Shown in pieces: positions 53,378 to 63,754 of a DNA stretch of 64,000 bases (position 1 is its first letter; every line of letters starts with the position of its first letter). The stretch spans positions 682,001-746,000 of the forward strand of contig JADANN010000447.1 in NCBI GenBank assembly GCA_018806985.1, written 5' to 3'. The position numbers were made by a program, and so were the translations under genes. The notes beneath the pieces are model-generated. The model was not told where the DNA came from. It saw only the letters and a list, made by a program, of their open reading frames with translations, and searched no databases. Source of the DNA: Angiostrongylus vasorum (lineage: Eukaryota; Nematoda; Chromadorea; Rhabditida; Metastrongylidae).

Positions 53378-53420
53378 GTATATACATATGTACATATACA
53401 TATGTGTGTATATATGTGTA
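53330..53420 (+). repeat. (TA)n / TATG-rich microsatellite
   Basis: TATATA run of about 19 units, then TATG and TACATATG variants. Confidence 0.95.
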
Positions 53421-53439
53421 AATAGACATAGTATTTGCA

Positions 53440-53650
53440 TGGCCTCAGTTTGGATCCCGTGCAAATCCCAGCACTTTTTACATTCGATTCGGTGTCTTGT
53501 ATCCGCTGTCGACTAAAGTATTCAAGTTTACGCGTGACTACAGCTTTTACTTGAACATTTCTTCATTTCTGTGAATGCCCTTGAATGCTGACTCAGTTTA
53601 TCCTCGTTAAGATCGTGAAATAAACTAGGTAGAGGCTTTCCACATCTTCA
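53440..53650 (-). repeat. tRNA-derived SINE family B, 3' part
   Basis: The reverse complement has the AAGGGCATTCACAGAAATG block and ACAAGACACCGAATCG near the end. The head is missing. Confidence 0.55.
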
Positions 53651-53954
53651 CCACAACCCTTAGTAGGCCTCATTTGTTCAGAAAGAAAGAACTAAAGTTT
53701 GTTATCATCTACACTAGAAGAGGGAATACTGAATGGTCTGAATCAAACCAGAAACCATGCATGTATTGTATCATGCGTGTGTTTGCTACCTGTGTCTACT
53801 GATTGCACGAGTACATCTGCAGAGAAACAAATTTCAGCACGATTTGCACACATTCGCACTCGGTTCGAAGATTTAAGGGCTACGGGCAAGCTCAGAGAGA
53901 ACAAAATTTGTGTCTAATTTCGCAAGCTTGCTCTGACTATTGAAAAATTGGGAA

Positions 53955-54155
53955 GAACAGTGGTTAAAGGTACACTGCAATACACATGAATTCGTTTCTT
54001 CGGGCCAGGGTCTCCAAGCACTCCATCGCTCCAGGATCAGCAAGTGGTACTAGACTCACTGCATAGGCCAGATACGCATTCAATCACCTTTAACCATGTT
54101 TAATGAAGTCGAATGCATGGCAAATCCTGCAGGGATTGATGAACGCCAAGAGCTC
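53955..54155 (+). repeat. tRNA-derived SINE family A, internally deleted copy
   Basis: GAACAGTGGTTAAAGG head-like start, CTCCATCGCTCCAGGATCAG, AAGGCCAGATACGCATTCAA fused across a deletion, and GGGATTGATGAACGCCAAG at the end. Confidence 0.75.
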
Positions 54156-54451
54156 CCTTCTTTACTTCTTATTGGGAAATCGTGCTGGTCCCACCATCCG
54201 TTACTCAGTCGTTGTTCCTTGTCGCTCACCAGAAACTCACAATTGACTTCACATGATCAAGGGATACGAGGACACTACGATTTCGCTATAATGCCTCTTT
54301 AGTTGGTGGTTTGGAGAGGCAGCTACTCGTAGATCGCCAGCCAGCGTAGTGGAATTGGTCTATTCTGAGTTGAACTTCGGACCGAAATGCTGGCCTTCTC
54401 AGTGTGAGTAACTCGCCAACCAGTCGATTGGACCATTCAGCGCGTCAGTGC

Positions 54452-54459
54452 TGACGTCA
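54452..54459 (+). promoter_or_regulatory. CRE/ATF palindrome TGACGTCA
   Basis: A perfect cAMP-response-element palindrome lies 18 bases upstream of a TATA-like box and 53 bases before the first candidate ATG of the Gly/Tyr-rich peptide gene. bZIP factors of the ATF/CREB type bind this site; ATF-7 acts in nematode immune responses. That this copy is used here is inference. Confidence 0.5.
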
Positions 54460-54476
54460 AAAAGTTTAAAAATAGT

Positions 54477-54484
54477 TATAAAAT
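54477..54484 (+). promoter_or_regulatory. TATA-like box TATAAAAT
   Basis: TATAAAAT is placed 28 bases before the candidate ATG at 54,512, a spacing that would fit a core promoter with a short 5' leader. Confidence 0.5.
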
Positions 54485-54511
54485 AGCATGGTTTGATTTT
54501 TATCGTTTTTG

Positions 54512-54924
54512 ATGACCTCTAATAGCGATCTTTTTTAGAACCTGCATTCTTCTTACGCTACTCATCATCGAAGTTTCGTCACTGTTTGTGAGTCTTTTTG
54601 CCTTTCACCGTAGTTACTCTCCTATTAGAAAATTATCCCATTATAACAAAAAATACTGGTTCTTTAACTGAAGCAAGCGACGACGCTTTGCAATTTTTAA
54701 ATTCATATGCACATCTTTTTCTCTGCAATCGACAATCGACTTCTACTTCCTTGATCAACTTTTGCTACCGTTTCGTTGCGTATTTGCACGATTTTCAGGG
54801 ATACGGTGGCTTTGGGTGCGGCTATTGTGGGTATTTCGGCGGTTATGGTGGTTACGGCGGTTACCTCGGATACGGTGGTTACGGCGGTTACGGCGGTTAC
54901 GGTCTCGGTGGATGGGGAAAATAA
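54512..54924 (+). CDS. Gly/Tyr-rich secreted peptide, NLP/caenacin antimicrobial type
   Basis: Exon 2 (54,799-54,924, after TTTTCAG) encodes 41 residues: GYGG units repeated with GYGGYGGYG runs, two Cys near the start (GCGYCGY), and the end GLGGWGK. Nematode NLP-29/31 and caenacin peptides have this GYGG layout and often a WGK-like end; they are secreted by the epidermis against fungi and wounding. Exon 1 ends at TTT|GTGAGT (54,587) and in its frame gives TCILLTLLIIEVSSLF, a signal-peptide-like hydrophobic stretch. Phase 0 joins both. The ATG at 54,512 is one base out of frame because of the T6 run at 54,531-54,536, so the start is uncertain. A 6-base polyadenylation signal lies at 55,108. 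Confidence 0.68.
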
Positions 54925-55107
54925 GAGGTTGCGCTGGCCAACACCGATCACCCACTGCGAATCGATGGCAGTTGTTCTGCAACCATTTTGTGATCATCTT
55001 TGAAAGCAATTGATATGTTCCAAAAGTATTTTTTTGTAAATACTTTTTACTGCTAAAAATTTTTTTCACCAAGTTAATTAATACAAAATCGTACTTCGGA
55101 CCAAACG

Positions 55108-55113
55108 AATAAA
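55108..55113 (+). terminator. Polyadenylation signal AATAAA
   Basis: AATAAA 184 bases after the stop codon of the Gly/Tyr-rich peptide gene; the nearest canonical signal on the plus strand that I see. Confidence 0.45.
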
Positions 55114-55645
55114 TATTCACACAGATTTCGTACAAACCTTCTTTTGTGTATGTGCCCTGGTTGTTACCAGCCTCTTTAAACTTCTAAGACAAAACCTAGA
55201 ATATCTCTGAGGGTTTAACGGCTTTGACACACTGCCATATCTGTGGCAAATTTGGAGTCAGAGTTTTGAAATCAATGAGCATGGTCGTTGAAGGGTTAGC
55301 CCTTTTTTTACAGGATTTTGGTGAAAACACCCACAAGAAGACTTCCGAGAACTTCTATAGTAGATGTGAAGCAAATTTCTTTGACACAGCTGCAGTATGC
55401 ATTGTTATCAACACTTGTTTGGGCAGAGTGAAAGTTATGTATTAGCTTAAATGAATTTCCCTTTCGACCGCTCATTCTTCAGCTCATAGTTTATGCTTTA
55501 TAACCTGGGTAGTCCAAATATGGATGAAGATCAAAGATATTTAAAAATGTCGTGGTATACTTTGGTACATCATATAAAGTCAACCCCAAATGATGACATT
55601 ATCGTGGGTGGACAGCGGACAAGATTTTTTCACTATATAGAGAAG
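55114..55645. other. Unassigned DNA
   Basis: Plus frames at 55,224-55,445 and 55,493-55,650 are open without recognised domains. The second runs into a SINE copy, so it is at best a broken exon. Confidence 0.3.
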
Positions 55646-55649
55646 TTCA

Positions 55650-55928
55650 AGAGTGCGTGTGGCGCATTGGTCGGAAAAGCCCTGGCAACACACACGTGGA
55701 ATCGGTCCCGTGCCCACGGCCCACCAAGCTTTCCATCGCTCTGTGGTTGGAAAAATTGGGACCAGATTTGTCTGGGAGGGTAACAGCACTGGCTCGATAC
55801 ATCGGTAGGCCACCGCGAGCCATTGTAAAGGCCAGATATGCATTCAGTCACCTCCAGACGATGCTTAATGAAGTCGAATGCATGGCGCATCCCTCCGGGA
55901 TTGATCAACGCCAGGAGCTTTATTCTTT
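55650..55928 (+). repeat. tRNA-derived SINE family A, full copy
   Basis: It starts GTGCGTGTGGCGCATTGG, has GGAATCGGTCCCGTG, CGGTAGGCCACCGCGAGCCA and GGGATTGATCAACGCCAGG, followed by a T-rich tail. It is well preserved. Confidence 0.9.
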
Positions 55929-57034
55929 ATTTTTATACAGAGAAGTTATAAATATTCCTAAAACATCAAGGGAAACAAAAGAACATAGAGAATATGCAGG
56001 ATGGAAAAAACAGAACACAGAAACTGATGCAAAACCTAATCGTATTCTTGATCGAAATCGGAGGATCGCCCTTGATCCACATTGAACGGCACGACAAGCC
56101 GTCCCCATCGACTCCAATGTAGAACACAGGCGTAGTTCCACGTACGAAGTGCCGAACGTGTTACGATTGCTTCAAAGTGTCTTCCATGCACTTTCTAGTC
56201 ACTTAATGGCAAATGTTCTGCTGCATTAACATACACGATAGATCCAAGAGGGCATTGATCACTATTACCAAGGTTAAACGGTGGTCGGTTTGAAAAACAC
56301 GGGATAGGATTCGTATTTAAACACATAAGAACACTAACGGGCATATACAAAAATGTTTCTAGTATGCAAGAGTGTGTTCTGCTACCGATGTCACATTTGT
56401 TTCAAATCCGCAGCCGATTTCAGACTGTGGCTTCCTTCGATGCAAGACTTTACAAATTTCGCTGACAGCAGTCCTCTACGGAACATTCACTGATTTCAAC
56501 CTCAATTCACTCGGAAATCAAGCTCATTCAACCACGGTTAGACAACCTTCTTAATTGCACTCGATGGTGTATGAAAGCTTTAAAAATCCTGTATCTCATC
56601 GACTGTGCCACGGAGTCGGACATTTGCCTGAGGCCATACAATATCTAACACCCAACTAAAGATTTGCCATAGTCTATAGAAATCAAAAGTACCAATGGAC
56701 AATTATCCAGGTATCCTCAATGGCCGGGGCAAGCACTAACATAGGAATGCTTCAATATACTATTCTCGCGATTGGATGTCCCTGAGTAGCCTGTTGAGCA
56801 ATGCCGTACGAGGTGTTGAATATACTTACCACTAACTTTGCTTTACCAATTTTATCCTTTGTAAGGAATAAGAGTAACCCAGCCTAACTGAAATTTTTAT
56901 TTTAGAATGGAATTTTTTCGTCGGCTGCTGATTTTCTGGTTTTCTAACGACAAAAAAATCTTTTCTTAGTACAAAGAGAGCTTAAGGCATTTTGAATAGG
57001 ATTGTAGAAGAGACTTTGCACAATCATTCTATGA

Positions 57035-57083
<49 letters not shown>

Positions 57084-57780
57084 CATGATATCATTTACTA
57101 TGTTTACAATGGTATATTTGGAAACGCATTGCTGTCGGCATCTGAAAGTATTTTGCAGCTGCTTGAAATGAAATAACATTCACTTAGATTACTGATCAAT
57201 GAACTTTTTTCCAAAACACATTTTTTTGTAACTCACCAACGCTGGTCTCGTCCCTGCTATTTTGATTTGCTTTCTATTAGCAATCGTATGAATACGCATA
57301 GTCCGATAAAAAACTTTGGAATCCACTCAACTCAATACGGCCACAATAGTGTTCACAAGGGGTGGAATGGGTTAACCATTCTCTTAACAACCGGTCTGCT
57401 CGCCACGATTTGTACAAAACATCCTGAAAAAAGCAAGAGATCGATTATCATACTAAATAATCATACTGCTATCAATCAACGAACAACGCGAGTGCAAAAT
57501 AAGGGAAAAAATGTGAGATTGGACGTCACTTTTTTATCTGTCTGTGCTAAATGTGGTTGTTTATTCTTCTGGCATTCATCCCGAACTCAGTTTCTGACGA
57601 CTCGGCTTATGTCAGTTAATGTCATTGCTTTACTATCCGCACTCTTTCATCCCGTAGATATGCAAACATTCTTATAAGCAAATACTAGGCCAATTCTTAG
57701 GCTTTCGAACTGGTCGAATACACGGCCCCTTTGACGTCGAAGGTTAAAGTTGAGCATGAAGTCTGTCTTGTTTCATTTCA
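55929..57780. other. Unassigned DNA with a (AT)n microsatellite
   Basis: A pure AT run of about 22 units lies at 57,035-57,079. A plus frame of 136 codons (57,267-57,677) starts after a TATTAG that could be an acceptor but shows no known domain. Confidence 0.35.
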
Positions 57781-57781
57781 G

Positions 57782-58077
57782 TATCTTCAAAATTCAAGCT
57801 ATCTGCAGTTCATCGGGTTTTTTCTCCAATAAGGCTGTGATTCCAGTAAGATTTCATTTCTTATTTTTTATTTTTCCTGACTTTCACTTTCTCTCTTTCC
57901 CTCTCACCAATAGTTAACTGTTCTTTGGTGAGCGAAAAAAGCAATATGGTATATTTTCAGTCCGAGTCATCTCTAACTCATCCTGACTATTATAGAGTAA
58001 TTCAGACGGAAATCATTAAATTTCATCCGTTCCTTTCTGTACCGCAGCTGCTTGGTGGACTTCACACTATCGAGTGA
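57782..58077 (+). CDS. Possible last two exons of an unidentified gene
   Basis: Exon 57,782-57,845 (TTTCAG|T ... CCA|GTAAGA) encodes IFKIQAICSSSGFFSNKAVI then P. Exon 57,961-58,077 (TTTTCAG|TCC) encodes SESSLTHPDYYRVIQTEIIK then FHPFLSVPQLLGGLHTIE and a stop. Phases match if the intervening 14-base AG...GT segment is skipped. No family was recognised, and HPDYY alone is not enough to call a bromodomain. Confidence 0.35.
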
Positions 58078-58079
58078 CG

Positions 58080-58875
58080 CCATGGGCACCAAATTTCCGA
58101 AGGGTGGAAGGTCACCGTAGGCATAACTCGCCGACTAGCATAAGTTTACGTGTAGCTGGGCTTGTGATAGAAACGTCGAACTCCTTAGATCAGGTGATCG
58201 TTTTGCTGGACGAAGCTGTTTGAGCTTCAGAGTATCCTACTCAGAAAAAAACGTTTGGTTACAGTGAAGTTGCCAGCCATTGACGAAAAGTCGATGGGCG
58301 TTCTACAACAAGAAAAGATGTATAAGTCTTAATTACTGAGTAATATTGAACCCCGTTTTCTTTTTCTATCGAATGTGTCTTTACGGATGTCAAAGGTATC
58401 AAAACGGTGCAAAAGATAACTTCTGTGGAACTCCTTTTTTCTTGAAAGTCTTGACTATCTCGCGATCTCTTTGACTTTTTTTACACAATGAGGAAGTTCC
58501 ATCGGTTCAAATTCAGTCATAATTTCTCAGGAGGAAGACCTGCAAAATAGTTCGACTTGCAAACAGTATGCGTTTTGAAGTAGCTGGTGGTCTTTAGCCA
58601 CGGTGGCCCAACCCAGCATTTGTGTAATTTTTAGGACCACATCAATTTTAACGTACGTATCCACTAAATGCTAGTAGGGAACACTTCGTTGTGGCCCCAC
58701 AAAGAACCATCATTTCTTCATCACACAGCCACTATCAAAACATTATAGGTCAGCAGGTGAACGTACAGAGCAATAGAGAAGCGGCTTTGACCATCTTCTT
58801 AGGAATGTACTAAGGACCAGATTATGTTAAGCAATGCAAATATCAATACCAACCTCGTGTCTGCTTATTGAAGAA
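58080..58875. other. Unassigned DNA
   Basis: No exon, RNA or repeat could be supported. Confidence 0.35.
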
Positions 58876-58879
58876 AAAA

Positions 58880-61345
58880 CATGCATCACCTGTTTCACCT
58901 GTAGTCCCGTTGATCGTCGAGTGACTCGAGCGGGCGCCAGTAAATCAACCATTTTTCCCTGTCGCGTGCAAGAGTAGCCCAGTGGGTTCTGCTCACTCTA
59001 GGGACTCGTTCAGCACCATATCTTTCTTCCAGGCTTGTCGTGAAGAACTCTGATTATCGAGTCGGTGGCCTTCCTGCAGTGCATTTAACATCCCGAGGAA
59101 TCCAGTCACTAACGCCTGTTGTCCATCGGTTGTCGTTCATACGCATTATGTGTCCGGACCACCTTATGTTCGACTGTTTGCCGTACAGAACGGCGTCTTT
59201 GATTTTTTGATCGTTGATGCAGGTCGGAGCTTTGGATCCTTTCCCTTACTTGTGTGAAACGGGATACTCCTAGCATCGTCCTTTCGACTGCGCGTTCAAT
59301 AACGCTGGGTGGTCTTTAATCCTGCTTACGCAGCGACCAGGTTTCTGACGCATAAGTTAGGGCAGGAAGTACCGTTGAGTGGGAAAACGTGGGCACGGAG
59401 TCGGGTGTTCTTTGTTCTCTTCACTACAACCTCGATGCTCTTGAAAGCTCCACAGGCCGCTCATTTCCTTCTGCTCAGCTCTGGAGCTAAGTCGTTCGAC
59501 ATGTTGATTTCCTGACCTAAATAGATATAACTGAAGCATTCAGAGATATTTGACCGCTGAGCGTTTTTTGGGGGCGTAGGAAACCAATCCGTTCTTCATG
59601 AACATCGTTTCTGTGAGATTTAGTTGAAGACCAATCTTTCCACAGGCTTTATCAAAGTCGGTAAGCATTCGTTCCGGTTGGCTAATGTTTGGTGTTATAA
59701 GGATGATGTCATCAGCAAAGGGAAGATGATGTAACTGCCGACCATCGATTTTCACTCCCATATTATCCCATTCCAATGCTCGCGTGACGTTCTGGAGGGT
59801 GGCGGTAAATAATTTTGGCGATATGGTATCGCCTTGCCTAACCACTCTTTTGACGTCATTGGTAATATCGTTATAGAATGGTGATATCTTGGTTGTGAAA
59901 TTTTTGTACAGCTCACGAAGAATCTTTATGTTCTGAGTAGGGACTCCATGACTATCAAGGGCTTCCATGACTGCTTCTGTCTCATTTGAGTCAAAGTCCT
60001 TCTTTAAATCGATGGAAGTGAGACAGAGAGGTCTTTTGTACTCTTGCGTTACTTCAATGAGTCTTCTTATCGTGTGGATATGGTCTATGCTACTAAATCC
60101 TTTCCGAAACTCTGCTTGCTCACATGGCTGTTCTTCGTCCAGTGTTCTACCAATTCTGTTTGGGATTACTCGAGTGAAAAGTTTGTAGACGACAGACAGC
60201 AAGCAGATTGGACGATAGTTGCCGATATCGTGTAGGTCACCCTTCTTGAACAATAATGCGGTCTTGCTGGTCTTCCACTGAGTAATGACCTTGCATTCAG
60301 ACAGGTAACATGTGAAGAGCTGACCCAGTGTGTTTACGAGGACCAGCGGAAGGTTCTTCAGGCGTTCTGATCTTATCCTGTCTGGAGCTGGTGTTGTTCG
60401 GTTTTTCACCGTCGAAATGGCATGTCGGATTTCGGAAGGGAGAACCGGCAGTGCAACATATCCATACTCCTTTTATTTCATATAATGGAAGGTGGACGTG
60501 GCTATCGAAGAGATCTGAGTAGTATTCGTGAATGATTTTCTTCACTGCCTTTTTGGACGCTGTAAACTGTTCCGTCTGGACGTCGGAGTGCAATCATCTT
60601 GGTCCTGTAATTGACGAAGCTTCGGTGGGCTTTGCAAATGCTTTTTCCAAGCTTCTGCAGCTTCGACCATTACTGCTGCTCTTCCCTCTTTATGATCTTC
60701 TTTTATCACCTGTCTTCATTGTTTTGCAAGCTCGGACGTGAGTTGACGGTTCCCTGCAGCTCGTGCGATTCCACGCTGACGTATCAGCTCGAGTGTTTCT
60801 GGAGACAGACGTCTCTTGGTGACTTTCGAACTCTCAGTTTTCACAGCGCTAACGTGAAGATGTTGAATGAGCCAATAGTTCGTCGATTTTATCGACAACG
60901 GTATCTTCCCAACAGCCGACTAATGAATTGAATAAGTCCCACTCTATGGTGGTTCTGGGACTTCGGTTTTTGAATTTAGCGGCTTTTTCTCCTTTGCTCG
61001 AGAAATAGAATTTTTGCACGAAGGAGGCAATGGTCTGATCCCATGTACAATTTTGGGATAACAACGACATCGGTTAGGCAAAACCTGCTGTTTACTATGA
61101 TGTGGTCTATTTCGTTATGGTACTCTCCATTGGGAGATTCCCCGTCCAGCGTTGAGGGCGGAGTTTCTGGAATTGCGAGTTACCATAGATGGTCTTGGTC
61201 GCCATGATAAACTCAGAGAGCCGCTCACTCTGTTCGATCCATTCTAATCCGTGGGCCCCAATATGACGTTCTTCTTGATCCAATCTTGCCGAAGGGCTTG
61301 GTATGTCTTGAGGCGAAATTGAACCAGTGACTGAATATGTGTATT
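58880..61345 (-). mobile_element. RTE retrotransposon, 5'-truncated, best copy in window
   Basis: On minus it runs from the end of the endonuclease (a decayed FGKIGSRRTS block near 61,290; NEIDHIIVNSRF; VVVIPKLYMGSDH near 61,060) through the linker (SSKVTKRRLSPETLELIRQ, 60,830-60,770), the reverse transcriptase, and the C-terminal region (QSNIRWSGHIMRMNDNRWTT, RPPTR) to about 58,900. 5' truncation is typical for target-primed insertion. Frame breaks occur before and after the RT frame, so the element cannot move on its own. It is the same lineage as 21,950, 27,785, 28,850 and 50,500. Confidence 0.88.
59540..60409 (-). CDS. RTE reverse transcriptase domain (intact 289-codon frame)
   Basis: This is the RNA-dependent DNA polymerase of the retrotransposon. 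Visible RT blocks: KTALLFKKGDLHDIGNYRPI at about 49-68, the first catalytic Asp in TSIDLKKDFDS (about 131-141), RQGDTISPKLF (about 191-201), and the FADD box (231-234) with two metal-binding Asp. PCEQAEFRKGFSSIDHIHTI lies between. The usual pattern is QAGFR and KAFDS, while here QAEFR and KDFDS are seen, so some conserved positions have drifted. The frame opens and closes inside the longer polyprotein. Confidence 0.85.
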   Translation of the reverse strand: MKNRTTPAPDRIRSERLKNLPLVLVNTLGQLFTCYLSECKVITQWKTSKTALLFKKGDLHDIGNYRPICLLSVVYKLFTRVIPNRIGRTLDEEQPCEQAEFRKGFSSIDHIHTIRRLIEVTQEYKRPLCLTSIDLKKDFDSNETEAVMEALDSHGVPTQNIKILRELYKNFTTKISPFYNDITNDVKRVVRQGDTISPKLFTATLQNVTRALEWDNMGVKIDGRQLHHLPFADDIILITPNISQPERMLTDFDKACGKIGLQLNLTETMFMKNGLVSYAPKKRSAVKYL

Positions 61346-61734
61346 GGAACGCTCCTCTAGCTACTTGTGCTCAGAAGGACACAGACAAATGTAAAAGTTT
61401 CCATAATGAGTCATCTGCGGCTCAAAAATCTTTGGTTAATCATGCAAGATATTTAGAATTTTCTGTTAAAGATATGGAAATCTCGTGAAAAAAAACTTAT
61501 ACGATTTCAGTGCACCCTTAAAGCTGTGACTCAGACAAAAGTGCGACAACCAACTATCTTCTTTTCTATGACTCCTTTTATTTGTTTACTTCTTATCAGT
61601 GCATTGGCTTACTCAAGACGTAAGAGATTTATAACTTCTATCCATACGAAAAATCATTGCGGACGCTAGTAAAGGCAATGATAATTCAAGGAATCGGCTC
61701 AAAGATTATCAGCAATATGTTTAAAGCCACGGCC

Positions 61735-62010
61735 ACGTGTGGCGTAGTCGTGGCAGGCGCCCTGTAAACACACACGTGGAATCGATACCCGCGCCTACGG
61801 CCTACCAAGCCATCTATCCCTCCGGGGTGGGCAAATTGGTACCAGACTTGTCTGGGAGGATAGCATGATTGGCTCGATGCATCGGTAGTCTACCGCGAGT
61901 CATTGTAAAGGCCAAATAAGCATTCAGTCGTTTCCAAACGAGCTTAATGAAGTCGACTGCATTGCGCATCCCTAAGAGATCGATCAACGCCGAGAGCTTT
62001 TTATTTTATT
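61735..62010 (+). repeat. tRNA-derived SINE family A, full copy
   Basis: CGTGTGGCGTAGTCGTGGC head, GGAATCGATACCC box, CCTCCGGGGTGGGCAAATTG, GTCATTGTAAAGGCC and a GATCGATCAACGCCGAGAGC end, then a T-rich tail. Confidence 0.88.
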
Positions 62011-62324
62011 TTAATTTTTAAAGCCTGCAGATCGATCTTTCTTAGTCAACTATATAAGGATGAAGGAAAGGTGTACTTTTTAGTAAGTGGACAGATATTG
62101 TGCTTTAGATCGTACACGAATGATCGCCGCTGAGAAATCGCGATACAACAGGGCTTGCTTTGTTAACCAATGGTTCGTAAATGAACGGAACGAAGAAGAC
62201 GAACGTGGTGTTCATAAGGTTTTATTTTCACATTCTCAAAATGTAAATAGGTTTAGTGTCTTCTGGGTTCGCCTGATTTTCCACTTTTAAACCCATTTTA
62301 TTTTCATTTATCACAAATAGATGG

Positions 62325-62560
62325 ATATAGCTTGATGGTTAGAGTTGTTATGCAATATGCATGTGGTCGACTGGTTCGACACTGTGTCATGGACTCAGCA
62401 AGCCTTCGTTCTCTTAGGAGTCGACAGATTGTTAGCAGACTTGTGTGGGTGGATAAGAGACATTGGCTCCATACGTTGATAGGCTCTCAAAAAGAGGCCA
62501 GTCATAGCGTTACTAATGGATTTGAATGCATAGCAAATTTCTACAGGATATGAACTACTG
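62325..62560 (+). repeat. tRNA-derived SINE family A, strongly diverged copy
   Basis: TAGCTTGATGGTTAGAG head-like, GACTCAGCAAGCCTTCG, CAGACTTGTGTGGGTGGATA, GGCTCCATACGTTGATAGG and GGATTTGAATGCATAGC follow the family order at low identity. Confidence 0.6.
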
Positions 62561-62949
62561 CACAGAGGAGCGCGCTTTCGGGATAGCGATAAATCCAACA
62601 CAAGCTAATCACTAATAAATAGCTTGTAATGGCAGCATTCTTGAATGACATCAGTGATGAATTTCGATTGGGAAGCAAATCCGAGAAGTTTCATCGTTTT
62701 AGAATTTGGTCAGACGGAGAATGTTCTTCATTTAACTATCAATGATGAGAACAAAAAAACAAGTGTGCAAATATCGACGGCTGGTGAACGACAACTACTA
62801 GTAATATAGTACTTCCGCCCGGAACTAGTGCGAGGACAACTGAGAGCAAACAGATCGGTCACGATCTGATCACCAAAATACCACAGCGTTCCAAATATAA
62901 CCTTAATACTTTGTTCGCTTTAGTTGTATGAATCGACAGCTTATTTACT

Positions 62950-63470
62950 TCGTATGATCCGATATCACACATTATGCTGATCCCAGCGCGTCTTCCATTC
63001 GATTTGCGTTCTCGCTCCCGTCATCAACGAAAATCTCCGAATTTTTTCATGGATTTGGCTGGTGCGTTAGCATTTTAGATCTTCGTTATGAATATAGTTA
63101 AAGGCTGCTCGAGTGCATATATCCTATAATCCTAAGAAGACCGTGCTACTAGGACATTGCCACGTCTTCACCATGAAAACTTCGTTGGTAGGAAGGAACT
63201 TTTCGTAGAGAAGTCATATCGATTTACCAACTTCGAAAGGTTGGTGGTATACCTGGATCGTGGTCGGGCGCAATTCTCTCTCCAATCTTGGGATAGCAGT
63301 GCTAGAGCGCTCCAGAGTGGATATGAGGAAGTTGGTTGGGCCCTGACGAGTCCAGTACCAAATTCCTGACTGCTAGAGATAAGACCGTTTGGTGAGCCCG
63401 GCACGGAGTCGAACAGTACCGTGCTCTTGATGAACCGCACCACTACCATTGCGCTATCCACCGTAGGTAT
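62950..63470 (-). repeat. tRNA-derived SINE family B, copy with insertion
   Basis: The reverse complement opens GGTGGATAGCGCAATGGTAG, has CTGTTCGACTCCGTGCCGGG and CTCACCAAACGG, and ends TTCGATTTGCGTTCTCG in plus orientation. It is longer than other copies, with unmatched sequence around 63,070-63,240. Confidence 0.75.
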
Positions 63471-63754
63471 GTTTAGAATCAGCTATTTAACTTAGTTTTA
63501 AGATGTTTAATTGCTAACGAAAGTATTTAAACTAGAGCGCATTCAAGTCGTTTCATGAATTCAAGTTGTTTCAGATTGACGTCACCATTCGTAGCAATGA
63601 ATTTTGTTATGACGATGTAAAAGTCACTAATGAAGCTTTCCAGATGTTATGCAAGTCCTATTTAAATACATTCAAAATAGACTGTCCCAGAAATCGCACA
63701 CCAATCATTAAACCTAGTTTCTTCTCACTTAGTATTTTTCCATGAGAACTGTTA

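Noticed and set aside
57961..58077. Bromodomain based on HPDYYRVI
   Set aside because: Only one short motif resembles the domain; the helices around it are missing and the exon ends the protein soon after.
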